Notes under the pieces: generated by a model
Told to the model about the DNA's origin: nothing
The model's database searches: none
The model's input: the letters and a program-made list of their open reading frames with translations, nothing else
Shown: positions 40,429-49,023 of the stretch, piece after piece
Layout: each line of letters opens with the position of its first letter
Position numbering within the stretch: the stretch's first letter is position 1
Source: Desulfosporosinus acidiphilus SJ4
Lineage (GTDB): Bacteria > Bacillota > Desulfitobacteriia > Desulfitobacteriales > Desulfitobacteriaceae
DNA: 64,000 nucleotides
Reading direction: 5' to 3'
Assembly: GCF_000255115.2 (NCBI RefSeq)
Contig: NC_018068.1
Span: forward strand, 1,831,977 to 1,895,976
Position numbers and translations under genes: made by a program

Positions 40429-42141
40429 ATGACCACAAGAATCGTCGTTGACCCCATTACCCGAATCGAGGGACATTTGCGAATTGAAGCAGTTGTTGAC
40501 GGCAATCGGATTACTGATGCCATCAGTGCAGGCACAGTCTTTCGTGGGATTGAAAAAATTGTAGAAAACCGGGACCCTCGGGATGTCTGGGCCTTTGTGC
40601 AAAGAATTTGCGGAGTGTGTACCCATATTCATGCTCTGGCTTCAATTCGGGCAGTTGAAGATGCCTTGGATATACGCATTCCTAAAAATGCCAACTATAT
40701 CCGGAACATCATGACGACAACCCAGTTTGTCCAAGACCATGTTATCCATTTTTACCACCTGCATGGTTTTGATTGGATCGATGTTGTGAGTGCCCTTAAG
40801 GCTGATCCGGCACAAGCAAGTGCTTTAGCACGCTCAATTTCCGATTGGCCCAATTCCTCCGATGGTTATTTCCGGGATGTGCAAAACAAGGTAAAAACTT
40901 TTGTGGAGAGCGGACAACTTGGTATTTTCGCCAATGCCTATTGGGGGCATCCGGCGTATCGTCTTCCTCCGGAGGCAAATTTAGTCGGGGTTGCCCATTA
41001 TCTGGAAGCCCTGGTTTGGCAAAAGGAAATTGCTAAGATTCATACCATTTTCGGAGGAAAAAATCCCCATCCTAATTACTTAGTTGGAGGAATGGCCAGC
41101 ACTCTTAATATGAACGACAATGATGTCGTCAATATGGAACGTTTAAATTTAGTAAAAACAAAAATTGATGAAGCTCAAGTTTTTGTCAATCAGGTATTGA
41201 TACCGGACATTTTTGCTATTGCAAGCTTTTACAAGCAGGATCTATACGGCGGAGGCGTAGGAAATTATTTAGCTTATGGCGGTATTCCTACGGTTGATAT
41301 TCGCGAACCTGATAGCTTTCTGTTTCCCGGGGGAGTTGTTTTAGACCGAGATTTAAGCAAAGTACAAGATGTCGATCTGAAAGATCCTCAGCAAATACAA
41401 GAATTTGTTCCCCATTCCTGGTATCGTTATGATGACCCTAAAGCAGGACTGCACCCCTGGCAAGGGAAAACGGAAGCTGCCTACAATGGGCCTAACCCGC
41501 CTTACAACAATCTCGATGAGAACAAAGGGTACAGTTGGATAAAAACTCCCCGTTGGAAAGGCCGTCCAATGGAAGTAGGTCCCTTAGCCCGTTTTGTTGT
41601 AGCTTATGCCCGTGGTAATAAGGAAATCAAAGGTTTGGTTGATGATGCACTTCATCGTTTAAATTTACCCGTTACTGCTCTTTATTCAACTTTAGGACGC
41701 ACTTTGGCTAGGGCTTTGGAGTCGAAATACTTGGTAAATCATCTTGCCGGTTTTTATAGTGACTTAGTAGCCAATATCAAAGCCGGTGACAGTCAGGCCT
41801 TTAACGGAGAAAAATGGGACCCGGAAAAATGGCCGGCTCAAGCTCAAGGAGTCGGTTTTACGGAAGCTCCCCGGGGTGCCTTGGGGCATTGGGTCAAGAT
41901 CAATCAGGGGAAGGTCAGTTCCTACCAGGCTGTGGTGCCCACAACCTGGAATGCTTCTCCCCGAGACGCTGCAGGTCAAAAAGGGCCATATGAAGCGTCG
42001 TTGTTAGATACCCCTGTTGCTCATCAAGATCAACCTTTGGAAATGTTGCGAACGATTCACTCCTTCGACCCTTGTTTAGCCTGTGCCACTCATTTGTTAA
42101 CTCCTCAGGGAGATGAAATTCTTAAAGTTCGGGTAGTTTAA
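40429..42141 (+). CDS. hyaB: NiFe hydrogenase large subunit
   Basis: 570 residues. The N-terminal nickel ligands are in RICGVCTHIHALASIRA and the C-terminal ones in DPCLACATH. The protein ends LLTPQGDEILKVRVV after this His, a 15-residue tail that a hydrogenase maturation protease normally removes. Start ATG 40429 follows GAAAGGAAGC. It is group 1 membrane uptake type, as the next gene is its cytochrome b. No hyaD/hyb-type protease is found in this operon. Confidence 0.95.
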   Translation: MTTRIVVDPITRIEGHLRIEAVVDGNRITDAISAGTVFRGIEKIVENRDPRDVWAFVQRICGVCTHIHALASIRAVEDALDIRIPKNANYIRNIMTTTQFVQDHVIHFYHLHGFDWIDVVSALKADPAQASALARSISDWPNSSDGYFRDVQNKVKTFVESGQLGIFANAYWGHPAYRLPPEANLVGVAHYLEALVWQKEIAKIHTIFGGKNPHPNYLVGGMASTLNMNDNDVVNMERLNLVKTKIDEAQVFVNQVLIPDIFAIASFYKQDLYGGGVGNYLAYGGIPTVDIREPDSFLFPGGVVLDRDLSKVQDVDLKDPQQIQEFVPHSWYRYDDPKAGLHPWQGKTEAAYNGPNPPYNNLDENKGYSWIKTPRWKGRPMEVGPLARFVVAYARGNKEIKGLVDDALHRLNLPVTALYSTLGRTLARALESKYLVNHLAGFYSDLVANIKAGDSQAFNGEKWDPEKWPAQAQGVGFTEAPRGALGHWVKINQGKVSSYQAVVPTTWNASPRDAAGQKGPYEASLLDTPVAHQDQPLEMLRTIHSFDPCLACATHLLTPQGDEILKVRVV

Positions 42142-42155
42142 AAGGAGGGCTTAAG

Positions 42156-42827
42156 ATGAGTATTCTTCGCAGTCAGGTTTATGTCTGGCAATTTCCCGTA
42201 CGGTTTTTCCATTGGGTTAACGCTCTGGCTATCACAGTACTTTTCTTAACGGGAATGTATATCGGGCATCCAATCTTGGAATCTCCAGGCGAGGCAACAG
42301 GGCATTTTTTTATGGGGAGAGTTCGTTATTGGCATGGATTATTCGCTTTTATTTTTATTGCCAACATGCTGTTTCGACTCTACTGGTTTTGGGCAGGAAA
42401 TGAATATTCGAAAATGAAATTGTGGAAAAAAGATTTTTGGCGGGATTCCGTCAGAACCTTTAAATACTATACGTTTATGACCCATGAACATGTTTCCCAT
42501 GTAGGACATAATGCACTTGCCCAATTGATGTACTTCGTTTTTGTCTGGGCGGGAGGTTTGTTAATCATCCTTACCGGCTTGGCGATGCGCGGGGGAGGTG
42601 ATCCTAACGGGACTATCCAAGCCCTTTTTGGTTGGGTAGTTCCTCTCTTTCACAACGAGTATCAGGTCCGCAATCTGCATCATTTTCTAGCCTGGGGATA
42701 TGCTGTTTTCTTAGTTGGACACTTATATATGGTGCTGCGTCAAGATATTCTTGATGATGACGGAACTATATCCTCAATGATCAATGGCTATAAATTCGAA
42801 CTTAATTCCAATAAGGATAACAAGTGA
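42156..42827 (+). CDS. hyaC: Hydrogenase b-type cytochrome subunit
   Basis: 223 residues with four membrane helices. FPVRFFHWVNALAITVLFLTGMYIG is the family opener and WHGLFAFIFIANMLFRLYWFWAGNEYSK gives a second haem-ligand region. His pairs across helices coordinate two b haems, passing electrons to the quinone pool. AAAGGAGGG precedes the ATG. Its stop overlaps the first bases of R1 repeat copy 3, so the gene may have lost its natural end or the repeat supplies the stop. Confidence 0.93.
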   Translation: MSILRSQVYVWQFPVRFFHWVNALAITVLFLTGMYIGHPILESPGEATGHFFMGRVRYWHGLFAFIFIANMLFRLYWFWAGNEYSKMKLWKKDFWRDSVRTFKYYTFMTHEHVSHVGHNALAQLMYFVFVWAGGLLIILTGLAMRGGGDPNGTIQALFGWVVPLFHNEYQVRNLHHFLAWGYAVFLVGHLYMVLRQDILDDDGTISSMINGYKFELNSNKDNK

Positions 42828-43063
42828 ATTCGTTCGGCTAAAGCTGAACTCTAACTCTAGCGCACTTGCACTTGAACTTGAACCCGAGTCTGAGTCTAAG
42901 TCTAAGTCTGGGCTTGAGCCTCATGGCTTCGGTGACGAAAGTGTCCTGTGGACACTTTCGACGAAAGGCCTAGCCAATAACAAATGCTTTCGCGCTGAAG
43001 GATAAACCCTATCCCCATCAAAGAAATCGAATGAGAACCCTCATTTATAGAAGCGGCAGTCAT
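42825..43063 (+). repeat. Structured intergenic repeat R1, copy 3, with internal tandem insert
   Basis: The first stem is GTTCGGCT with AGCTGAAC. A run of CTAACT/ACTTGA/GTCTGA/GTCTAA hexamers (about 42850-42920) is inserted next. Then a perfect hairpin CGAAAGTGTCC-TGT-GGACACTTTCG (42936-42960) and GGCCTAGCCAATAACAAATG. The tail CGCGCTGAAGGAT and CTCATTTATAGAAGCGG matches copies 1 and 2. Its first bases contain the hyaC stop codon. Confidence 0.82.
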
Positions 43064-43148
43064 AGATGGGTTTAAAGAGAATTTACAAGTTAAAGAATCT
43101 GGTGATATTTACAACGAAAGTAAGCTTGACTAATCAGATAATAAGTGC

Positions 43149-43187
43149 AGAACTGAATCCTCAAAAGGTGTTCAGTTCTCTTTTGTT
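43149..43187 (+). terminator. Terminator between R1 and R2 repeats
   Basis: AGAACTGAA (43149-43157) pairs with TTCAGTTCT (43171-43179) and is followed by CTTTTG. It probably ends the hydrogenase transcript. Confidence 0.75.
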
Positions 43188-43190
43188 TCG

Positions 43191-43327
43191 ATGGCCATGG
43201 ACGGCCGAGTGTCTCTGAAGCCAAGGACGGCGGGAAGAGACCGATGGCCATGACGATAAGCGGATGAGCTTATCGCCACACTGCGACTTATTAGGAATAT
43301 TCCGGCAGTGTGGGTCGGCCGAGTGTA
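43191..43327 (+). repeat. Structured intergenic repeat R2, one short and one long unit in tandem
   Basis: Short unit: GGCCATGGACGGCCGAGTGT, then CTCTGAAGCC and GGCGGGAAGAGACC. Long unit (43243-43326): GGCCATGAC, GATAAGC/GCTTATC (43255-43274), CCACACTGC/GCAGTGTGG (43276-43313), then GGTCGGCCGAGTGT. The 25-bp hairpin seen at 11362 is absent between GAAGCC and GGCGGGAAGAG. The remaining 43.33-43.55 kb is AT-rich with no gene. Confidence 0.78.
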
Positions 43328-43550
43328 TTATTTATATTGTTATTTATAATAAATCTTTGATAAAATAGAAAATCTATAAAATTGAGAGATCTAAAGCATA
43401 AGGACTAAAAACGAAAGATTGTTTGGTCGCAAAGTCGTATGATATAATTTGTGTAATATATTTAAATAAAGACATTTGATAGTATCTGTACATATTTAAA
43501 AGACTTTAGAAAATCAATGGAAAATTCTTTGTATAGATGGGAGCATTACA

Positions 43551-44228
43551 GTGGCGTATAGAGAACGACATGAATTGCAAATTGCAATCGATGGACCTGC
43601 TGGAGCAGGAAAGAGCACGGTTGCAAAGCTTGTGGCCAAACAATTGAACTTATTTTATGTAGATACCGGTGCAATGTACCGAGCAATTGCTTATAAAGCA
43701 TTGACAAGCGGGATTCCCATCAACGATGAAGAAAAGGTTAGTCAAATCGCCCAAACTGCTCAGGTAGTGCTTGATCACTCTGAGGAACGCTTGGTGTGGT
43801 GTGATGGTCAAAATGTCACTCAAGCTATTAGAAACCCGGAAATTTCTCGGGCTGTTGCCACGGTTGCTGCTTATTCAAAGGTGAGGGAACGTTTAGTTGA
43901 GCTTCAGCGTAGGGAGGCAGCCCGAGGCGGGGTGGTTATGGATGGCCGGGATATTGGCACTCATGTGCTGCCTGGAGCGGATCTTAAAATTTTCTTAACT
44001 GCTTCGGCTGAAGAACGTGCCAAGCGTCGGTGGATTGAACTCAGGAATGCCGGCAAAGATATCCCCTTTGAGGAAGTAGCCCGGGATATGCAAAGACGTG
44101 ACCGTCAGGATACGGAGCGGGAAGTTTCGCCTTTAGAACCGGCTCCCGATGCCAAGATTCTGGATACGACAGGCTTAAAGGTTGAGGATATTGTTGCAGA
44201 AATCCTTCGTTTAGCACAGGAGGGATAA
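43551..44228 (+). CDS. cmk: Cytidylate kinase
   Basis: 225 residues. The P-loop [35 protein letters not shown] and [35 protein letters not shown] are clear. It phosphorylates CMP and dCMP. The start is GTG 43551; upstream lies GGGAGC. Its stop overlaps plsC (TAATG). This cmk-plsC-ispH/S1 order is common in clostridial Firmicutes. Confidence 0.95.
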   Translation: MAYRERHELQIAIDGPAGAGKSTVAKLVAKQLNLFYVDTGAMYRAIAYKALTSGIPINDEEKVSQIAQTAQVVLDHSEERLVWCDGQNVTQAIRNPEISRAVATVAAYSKVRERLVELQRREAARGGVVMDGRDIGTHVLPGADLKIFLTASAEERAKRRWIELRNAGKDIPFEEVARDMQRRDRQDTEREVSPLEPAPDAKILDTTGLKVEDIVAEILRLAQEG

Positions 44229-44830
44229 TGATGACAATCTATAATTTTGCCAAAGGTATGTTTCGTCTTCAATTTAAACTAATGGGTTGGAATGTGCAGG
44301 GGGTTGAGAATATGCCCCTGGAGGGTCCGGTGATTTTGGCGATAAATCATGTCAGCATGTGGGACCCCGTTGTGGCAGCTTCCAGTATTCCGCGTCCCGT
44401 CCGTTTTATGGCTAAAGAAGAATTGTTTTCTTTCCCACTTTTAGGGTGGCTCTTTAACAAGCTGGGAGCTTTTCCGGTAAAAAGAGGTCAGGGTGATATG
44501 AATGCCATCAGACAATCACTGGCTATTCTAAAGGAAGGGCAAGTGTTAGGCATGTTCCCCGAGGGAACGCGCTCTAAAACAGGGGAAATACAAAAGGGTA
44601 TGCCTGGTATGGTACTATTAATGGAAAAGAGTAAGGCCTCCATTGTTCCCATTAAGGTCAATGGAACTCAACATATGTTTAAAGGCTGGGGGAATCTTTC
44701 GGTGGTTATTGGGAAGCCTCTTACAACCGAGATGCTAAAGGCACCGGCGGGGATAGATAACCGACGAGAATGGATAGCCGATCGGATCATGCAGGCGGTC
44801 TTGGATTTGCAACTGCCGAAAGCGCAATAA
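44228..44830 (+). CDS. plsC: 1-acyl-sn-glycerol-3-phosphate acyltransferase
   Basis: 200 residues. The acyltransferase box NHVSMWDPV (N-H-x4-D), FMAKEELFSFPLLGW and GMFPEGTRSKTG are present. It acylates lysophosphatidate to phosphatidate on the inner membrane face. It is coupled to cmk by a 1-bp overlap and ATG 44228 (ATG 44231 alternative). A terminator-like stem follows at 44853. Confidence 0.94.
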   Translation: MMTIYNFAKGMFRLQFKLMGWNVQGVENMPLEGPVILAINHVSMWDPVVAASSIPRPVRFMAKEELFSFPLLGWLFNKLGAFPVKRGQGDMNAIRQSLAILKEGQVLGMFPEGTRSKTGEIQKGMPGMVLLMEKSKASIVPIKVNGTQHMFKGWGNLSVVIGKPLTTEMLKAPAGIDNRREWIADRIMQAVLDLQLPKAQ

Positions 44831-44852
44831 AACATACTCGATTCAAATTTCA

Positions 44853-44914
44853 GATGCAGACAGATAAGGGGACTGATAAACGATAGGCCGCTTATTCTGT
44901 CGCATCTTTTTTTA
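44853..44914 (+). terminator. Terminator after plsC
   Basis: GATGC...GACAG...ATAAG...GG and CC...CTTAT...CTGTC...GCATC pair with a few mismatches (44853-44906), then a run of eight T. ispH therefore has its own promoter in the following 140 bp. Confidence 0.8.
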
Positions 44915-45056
44915 AAAGAAAGGGTAGGCTAAATTAAGGTTAAATCTTAGGAGGCAACGTGTTTAAGCCTTTCATATTTGATAAAACTCATTAATAGGCA
45001 GGATTTTTGAACGAGAATAGAGAACTAGTTCATATAATTATGTGGGAGGGTCTTAC

Positions 45057-47045
45057 TTGATTGTCAAACGGGCAGATAAAGCCGGGTTTTGTTTTGGAGT
45101 TAAACGTGCCTTGGATATGGCAGAACGAACTGTTGAAACATCTTCGGCGGTTTCCTTTGGACCATTGATCCACAACCAACAGGTTGTGCAACGTTTGGAA
45201 AAGCAAGGTATCCGTGTTGTCAACGGATTAGAAGAAGCTAAAGCCGATCAGGCTTTAATTATCAGGTCTCATGGTGTTGCGCCTCGCGTTTATGAAGAGG
45301 CTGAAAAAGAAGGGATTAAGGTGGTAGATGCTACCTGTCCCTTTGTGCAAAAAGCTCAGCATTTAGCTGCCGAGTCGGCTCAAAAAGGACATCAAGTGAT
45401 AGTTGTCGGAGATAAGCTCCATCCGGAAGTCCAGGGAATTTTAGGCTGGGCAGGTGTACAAGCCATTCCTATTCAGACGGTGGAGGAAGCTCGAGAACTT
45501 CCTGCTTATTCTAACTTAGCGGTTTTAGCTCAAACTACCCAACTTGCGGCAAGTTTTGCCGAAATCGTTGAGGAATTGAAACAACATGCAGAGCATTTAA
45601 CCGTTCATGACACGATTTGTAACGCAACGGCTGAACGTCAAAAGGCAGCGCGTGAATTAGCGGGAATTGTAGACATTATGGTGGTGGTCGGCGGCCGTAA
45701 CAGTGCCAACACTCGCAAATTGGCAAGTATCTGTGCTGAAAGCACGAAAACATATCTAATTGAAACAGCGGAGGAATTAGAAGCTGACTGGTTTTCCGAA
45801 GCAAAGACTGCGGGCTTGACCGCAGGAGCTTCGACCCCAGATTGGATAATTGAGGAGGTTTTTAAGAAAATGTCGGAAATCAATGAAGATGGAATGGACA
45901 TGGCCAGTTGGGATGTAGGTTTTCAAGAACTACATCTTGGGGCTCAAGTCACTGGAAAAGTCGTCAAAATTACCAATGATGAAGTTTTTGTAGATATTGG
46001 CTGGAAGTCTGAGGGAGTAATCCCCTTGTCAGAGTTAAAGGTAGCCCGCCAAACAAATCCAGCAGATGTCGTTTCCATAGGTGATGAAATCACAGCGGTG
46101 GTAATCCGGGTGGAGAATTCCGAAGGGCATACTGTCCTGTCTAAACGTAAAGCGGATGAAGCAGGTGCTCAAGATAGATTAAAACAATTAGCGGAAAGTA
46201 AAGAAGAAATCCAGGCCAAAGTGATCGAAACGGTTAAAGGCGGTCTGGTTGTTGATGTGGGAATGCGCGGTTTTGTTCCTGCTTCCCAAATACAGTTAGG
46301 CTATGTGGAGGATCTGAACCAGTTCTTGGGACAGACTCTTCGCCTGCGCTTGCTGGAGTTTGAACCGGCCAAACGAAAAGTAATTCTCTCCCAAAAAGTC
46401 ATCTTGGAAGAGGAAAAGGCCAAAAAAAGGAAACATTTGCTGGAAACCCTTAAGGAAGGTGACGTTGTTTCCGGAGAAGTTCGAAGAATGGCTGACTTCG
46501 GTGTCTTCGTGGATATAGGCGGCCTTGATGGGCTTCTTCATATTTCGGACATGGCTTATACAAGAATAAAGCATCCTTCTGAGATTTTGAAGGTGGGGGA
46601 TCATGTCGAAGTTCAGGTTTTAAAATTGGACCAAGCCACCGGGAAAATTTCTTTAGGCCTGAAACAACTCAAAGAAAGTCCTTGGGCACAAGCAGATCAA
46701 AAATATCCTTTGGGATCGATTGTGACAGGAAAAGTAGTTCGTATCGTGACGTTTGGTGCCTTCGTTCAGCTTGAGGACGGTGTGGACGGATTGATTCACA
46801 TTTCTCAAATTTCTAACCGGCGAATCAGTAAAGTAGAAGAAGTACTTAAAGTTGGAGATATGGTCAGTGCCAAAGTTATCGAATGTAAGCCTGAAGTGAA
46901 ACGGATCAGCCTGAGCATTCGCGAGGCCGCTTCCGACGCTGATAAAGTCCAAAATCAACAAGCGATAGCTGAACAACCCGAAATTAAGTCGATGACGATT
47001 GGAGATGCACTGGGCGAAAAACTTTCCCCAGAAAACAACGACTAA
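45057..47045 (+). CDS. ispH: IspH (HMBPP reductase) fused to four S1 RNA-binding domains
   Basis: 662 residues, one open frame. Residues 1-280 are IspH, with the [4Fe-4S] ligands Cys12 ([11 protein letters not shown]), Cys94 (DATCPFVQ) and Cys188 ([11 protein letters not shown]) and the substrate box [13 protein letters not shown]. Residues about 298-640 hold four S1 domains like ribosomal protein S1 ([11 protein letters not shown]..., [12 protein letters not shown]..., [45 protein letters not shown]). IspH makes IPP/DMAPP from HMBPP. The fusion is known in clostridia, where it also serves as S1. Start TTG 45057 has GGGAGGG upstream; GTG 45042 is the alternative. Confidence 0.95.
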   Translation: MIVKRADKAGFCFGVKRALDMAERTVETSSAVSFGPLIHNQQVVQRLEKQGIRVVNGLEEAKADQALIIRSHGVAPRVYEEAEKEGIKVVDATCPFVQKAQHLAAESAQKGHQVIVVGDKLHPEVQGILGWAGVQAIPIQTVEEARELPAYSNLAVLAQTTQLAASFAEIVEELKQHAEHLTVHDTICNATAERQKAARELAGIVDIMVVVGGRNSANTRKLASICAESTKTYLIETAEELEADWFSEAKTAGLTAGASTPDWIIEEVFKKMSEINEDGMDMASWDVGFQELHLGAQVTGKVVKITNDEVFVDIGWKSEGVIPLSELKVARQTNPADVVSIGDEITAVVIRVENSEGHTVLSKRKADEAGAQDRLKQLAESKEEIQAKVIETVKGGLVVDVGMRGFVPASQIQLGYVEDLNQFLGQTLRLRLLEFEPAKRKVILSQKVILEEEKAKKRKHLLETLKEGDVVSGEVRRMADFGVFVDIGGLDGLLHISDMAYTRIKHPSEILKVGDHVEVQVLKLDQATGKISLGLKQLKESPWAQADQKYPLGSIVTGKVVRIVTFGAFVQLEDGVDGLIHISQISNRRISKVEEVLKVGDMVSAKVIECKPEVKRISLSIREAASDADKVQNQQAIAEQPEIKSMTIGDALGEKLSPENND

Positions 47046-47076
47046 TTGGGTTTCTTAGGATTGATTTCTTGGTTTC

Positions 47077-47117
47077 GAAATGACTTCTTGCTCATAAACG
47101 CAGGGAGTCATTTCCTT
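47077..47117 (+). terminator. Weak terminator after ispH
   Basis: GAAATGACT (47077-47085) pairs with AGTCATTTC (47106-47114) with a long loop and only CCTTCT after it. Confidence 0.5.
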
Positions 47118-47139
47118 CTAGTAACGAAGGAAGGTGATT

Positions 47140-48285
47140 ATGCTGGCCAAACGTCTGCCAATTTCGCCCATTGATTTTCCTATTTTGTTTTTAACACTTG
47201 CTCTTCTCGCTTTCGGGCTCATTATGGTATTAAGTGCCGGGGCTGTCCTGGGATTTAATTCCACACAAAATTCCTACTTTTATGTTCTTCAGCAACTTAA
47301 ATGGGTTTGTATAGGCTGTGCCCTGGCAGTTGTTGTCATCAAATTGCCTTATTCCTTCTGGCGGCGCTTCGCCGGGTTGGGAGTTTTAGTGAGTGTGCTG
47401 CTGCTCATCGCCGTCATTTTCACAGGAGCCGGGATTGCGGCCAAGGGTTCTGCCCGCTGGATACAATTTGCCGGTATCAAAATTCAGCCTTCAGAAATTA
47501 CCAAATTAACCCTTGTTCTTTTTTATGCCCATATCCTTGATCGATATCCGATTAAAAAAGGAAAAGACTGGCGTGTTCCCTTAGGGATACTCTTGCCGCT
47601 TACAGGAGTAATCTTAGCCCTCGTTTACAAACAGCCGGACCTTGGTACTGCTATGGTTTTAGCTTTGACAAGCGCGGTTATGTTATTGCAGACTGAAATT
47701 CCGACATGGTGGTTTGCAGCTGCCGTTCCGGCCTTTGGAGTTCCTCTTATGTATTTTATTCACGGTTACCAATGGCAGCGAATTTTAGTTTGGCTTGATC
47801 CTTGGAAATATGCCAGTGATATCGGCTATCAAATTACAAATGCTGAAATTGCTTTTGGCTCAGGAGGTTTGTTCGGAGTTGGTTTAGGGAGGAGTTTACA
47901 GAAATATGGGTTTCTGCCAGAGAACCACACGGATATGATTTTTGCCATGGTTGGAGAAGAATTGGGGCTGTGGGGGACCTTCTTTTTAATTGCTCTTTTT
48001 GTAGCTTTGTATGCCCGAGCCTTTTATGTCATTCGGGAATGCCCGGATCGATTTGGACGCCTCTTAGGTTTCGGTTTAACTTCTTCCTTAGCCATTCAGA
48101 CGGCGATTAACTTATCGGTGGTAACGGGCGTTTTACCGGTTACCGGAATCACTCTGCCTTTGATCTCCTATGGCGGGAGTTCCTTGGTCATCACTCTAAT
48201 TGAACTGGGCTTGATTTTAAACGTAACCCGTTATTGCCGGAAATCTCAAAGCAACTCTCATGACTTGTCGAAGGCCTCAGTGTAA
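47140..48285 (+). CDS. rodA: Peptidoglycan glycosyltransferase RodA (SEDS family)
   Basis: 381 residues, ten membrane helices. SEDS boxes: GSARWIQFAGIKIQPSEITKL, GYQITNAEIAFGSGGLFGVGLGRSLQKYGFLPENHTDMIFAMVGEE and GVLPVTGITLPLISYGGSS. It polymerises lipid II for wall elongation or, in spore formers, could be a SpoVE/FtsW-type paralogue. Start ATG 47140 follows AAGGAAGG. A hairpin at 48284 spans its stop and the next ribosome site. Confidence 0.9.
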   Translation: MLAKRLPISPIDFPILFLTLALLAFGLIMVLSAGAVLGFNSTQNSYFYVLQQLKWVCIGCALAVVVIKLPYSFWRRFAGLGVLVSVLLLIAVIFTGAGIAAKGSARWIQFAGIKIQPSEITKLTLVLFYAHILDRYPIKKGKDWRVPLGILLPLTGVILALVYKQPDLGTAMVLALTSAVMLLQTEIPTWWFAAAVPAFGVPLMYFIHGYQWQRILVWLDPWKYASDIGYQITNAEIAFGSGGLFGVGLGRSLQKYGFLPENHTDMIFAMVGEELGLWGTFFLIALFVALYARAFYVIRECPDRFGRLLGFGLTSSLAIQTAINLSVVTGVLPVTGITLPLISYGGSSLVITLIELGLILNVTRYCRKSQSNSHDLSKASV

Positions 48286-48339
48286 ACTCCTTCTGATCGG
48301 GAATAATAGAACTATGGTTTCCCGACAGAGGAGGAGTTT
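48284..48339 (+). promoter_or_regulatory. Hairpin covering the ribosome site of the next gene
   Basis: AAACTCCTTCTGATCGGGAA (48284-48303) pairs with the segment ending GACAGAGGAGGAGTTT (48339), with minor bulges. The GGAGGAG site lies in the 3' arm and the TTG start follows at 48342. It could hide the ribosome site or act as a weak rodA terminator. Confidence 0.6.
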
Positions 48340-48341
48340 CT

Positions 48342-48938
48342 TTGAATTTTCCTTATGGTGAATGGATTATCTTTTTTATAACTCTGGTGACCTTTATTGA
48401 AAAGCGGATTTCTCGCTGGTTTTTCCTGAAATTAGCGAAGGTTTGGCTTTTGGGAAAACTATTTGAGGTAGTCCTTGCTTCAGAGAGCGTTTGGCATTAT
48501 CATTACGCCCGCATGGCAGTCATGCTTTTTGTCGGCGGCTATGCCTGGAAACGTACCCGGCGCAAATTTTGGCCTTTGATCCTCACAAGCTTTGCACTAG
48601 GTGTGGAAATCTTGTTTCAAGTCAATGATCCCGGGGTGTTACCCTTTAGTTCCTTGATTTTTGCATTGGCCCTGGCTTCAGTAGCCTGGTTGACTGCCAA
48701 ATCTTACTGGGGAACCGCACTGGCCTTAATCGGGAGCGTTTTGTTGAATCAGGGGTTTGAACGAGTTGTCTATGAAGGAATTCTCAGACACGTGGATTTA
48801 CCTGACCCATTTATTTGGAATTTCGGAGTTATTTTCTTAACAGTATGGGCGGGACTGCGGCTGGGTTGGAGGACCTATTACCAAGAAGCTAAGGCCTTGC
48901 CGGTTTTTGATTCTGCTAATGATCAAGATCTTAAGTAG
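48342..48938 (+). CDS. Unknown polytopic membrane protein
   Basis: 198 residues, about six membrane helices. MNFPYGEWIIFFITLVTFIEKRISRWFFLKLAKVWLLGK opens the protein; no charged motif suggests a function. The start is TTG 48342 after GGAGGAG. Position after rodA suggests a role in envelope metabolism, but this is only context. I do not recognise a family. Confidence 0.68.
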   Translation: MNFPYGEWIIFFITLVTFIEKRISRWFFLKLAKVWLLGKLFEVVLASESVWHYHYARMAVMLFVGGYAWKRTRRKFWPLILTSFALGVEILFQVNDPGVLPFSSLIFALALASVAWLTAKSYWGTALALIGSVLLNQGFERVVYEGILRHVDLPDPFIWNFGVIFLTVWAGLRLGWRTYYQEAKALPVFDSANDQDLK

Positions 48939-49023
48939 CATGTCCAATCTAAATATAGTATACTGATAGGCAATGAAGACTGGGCTATATGCCCGCTCTG
49001 GATTGCTTAGGAGGATGGAATTT

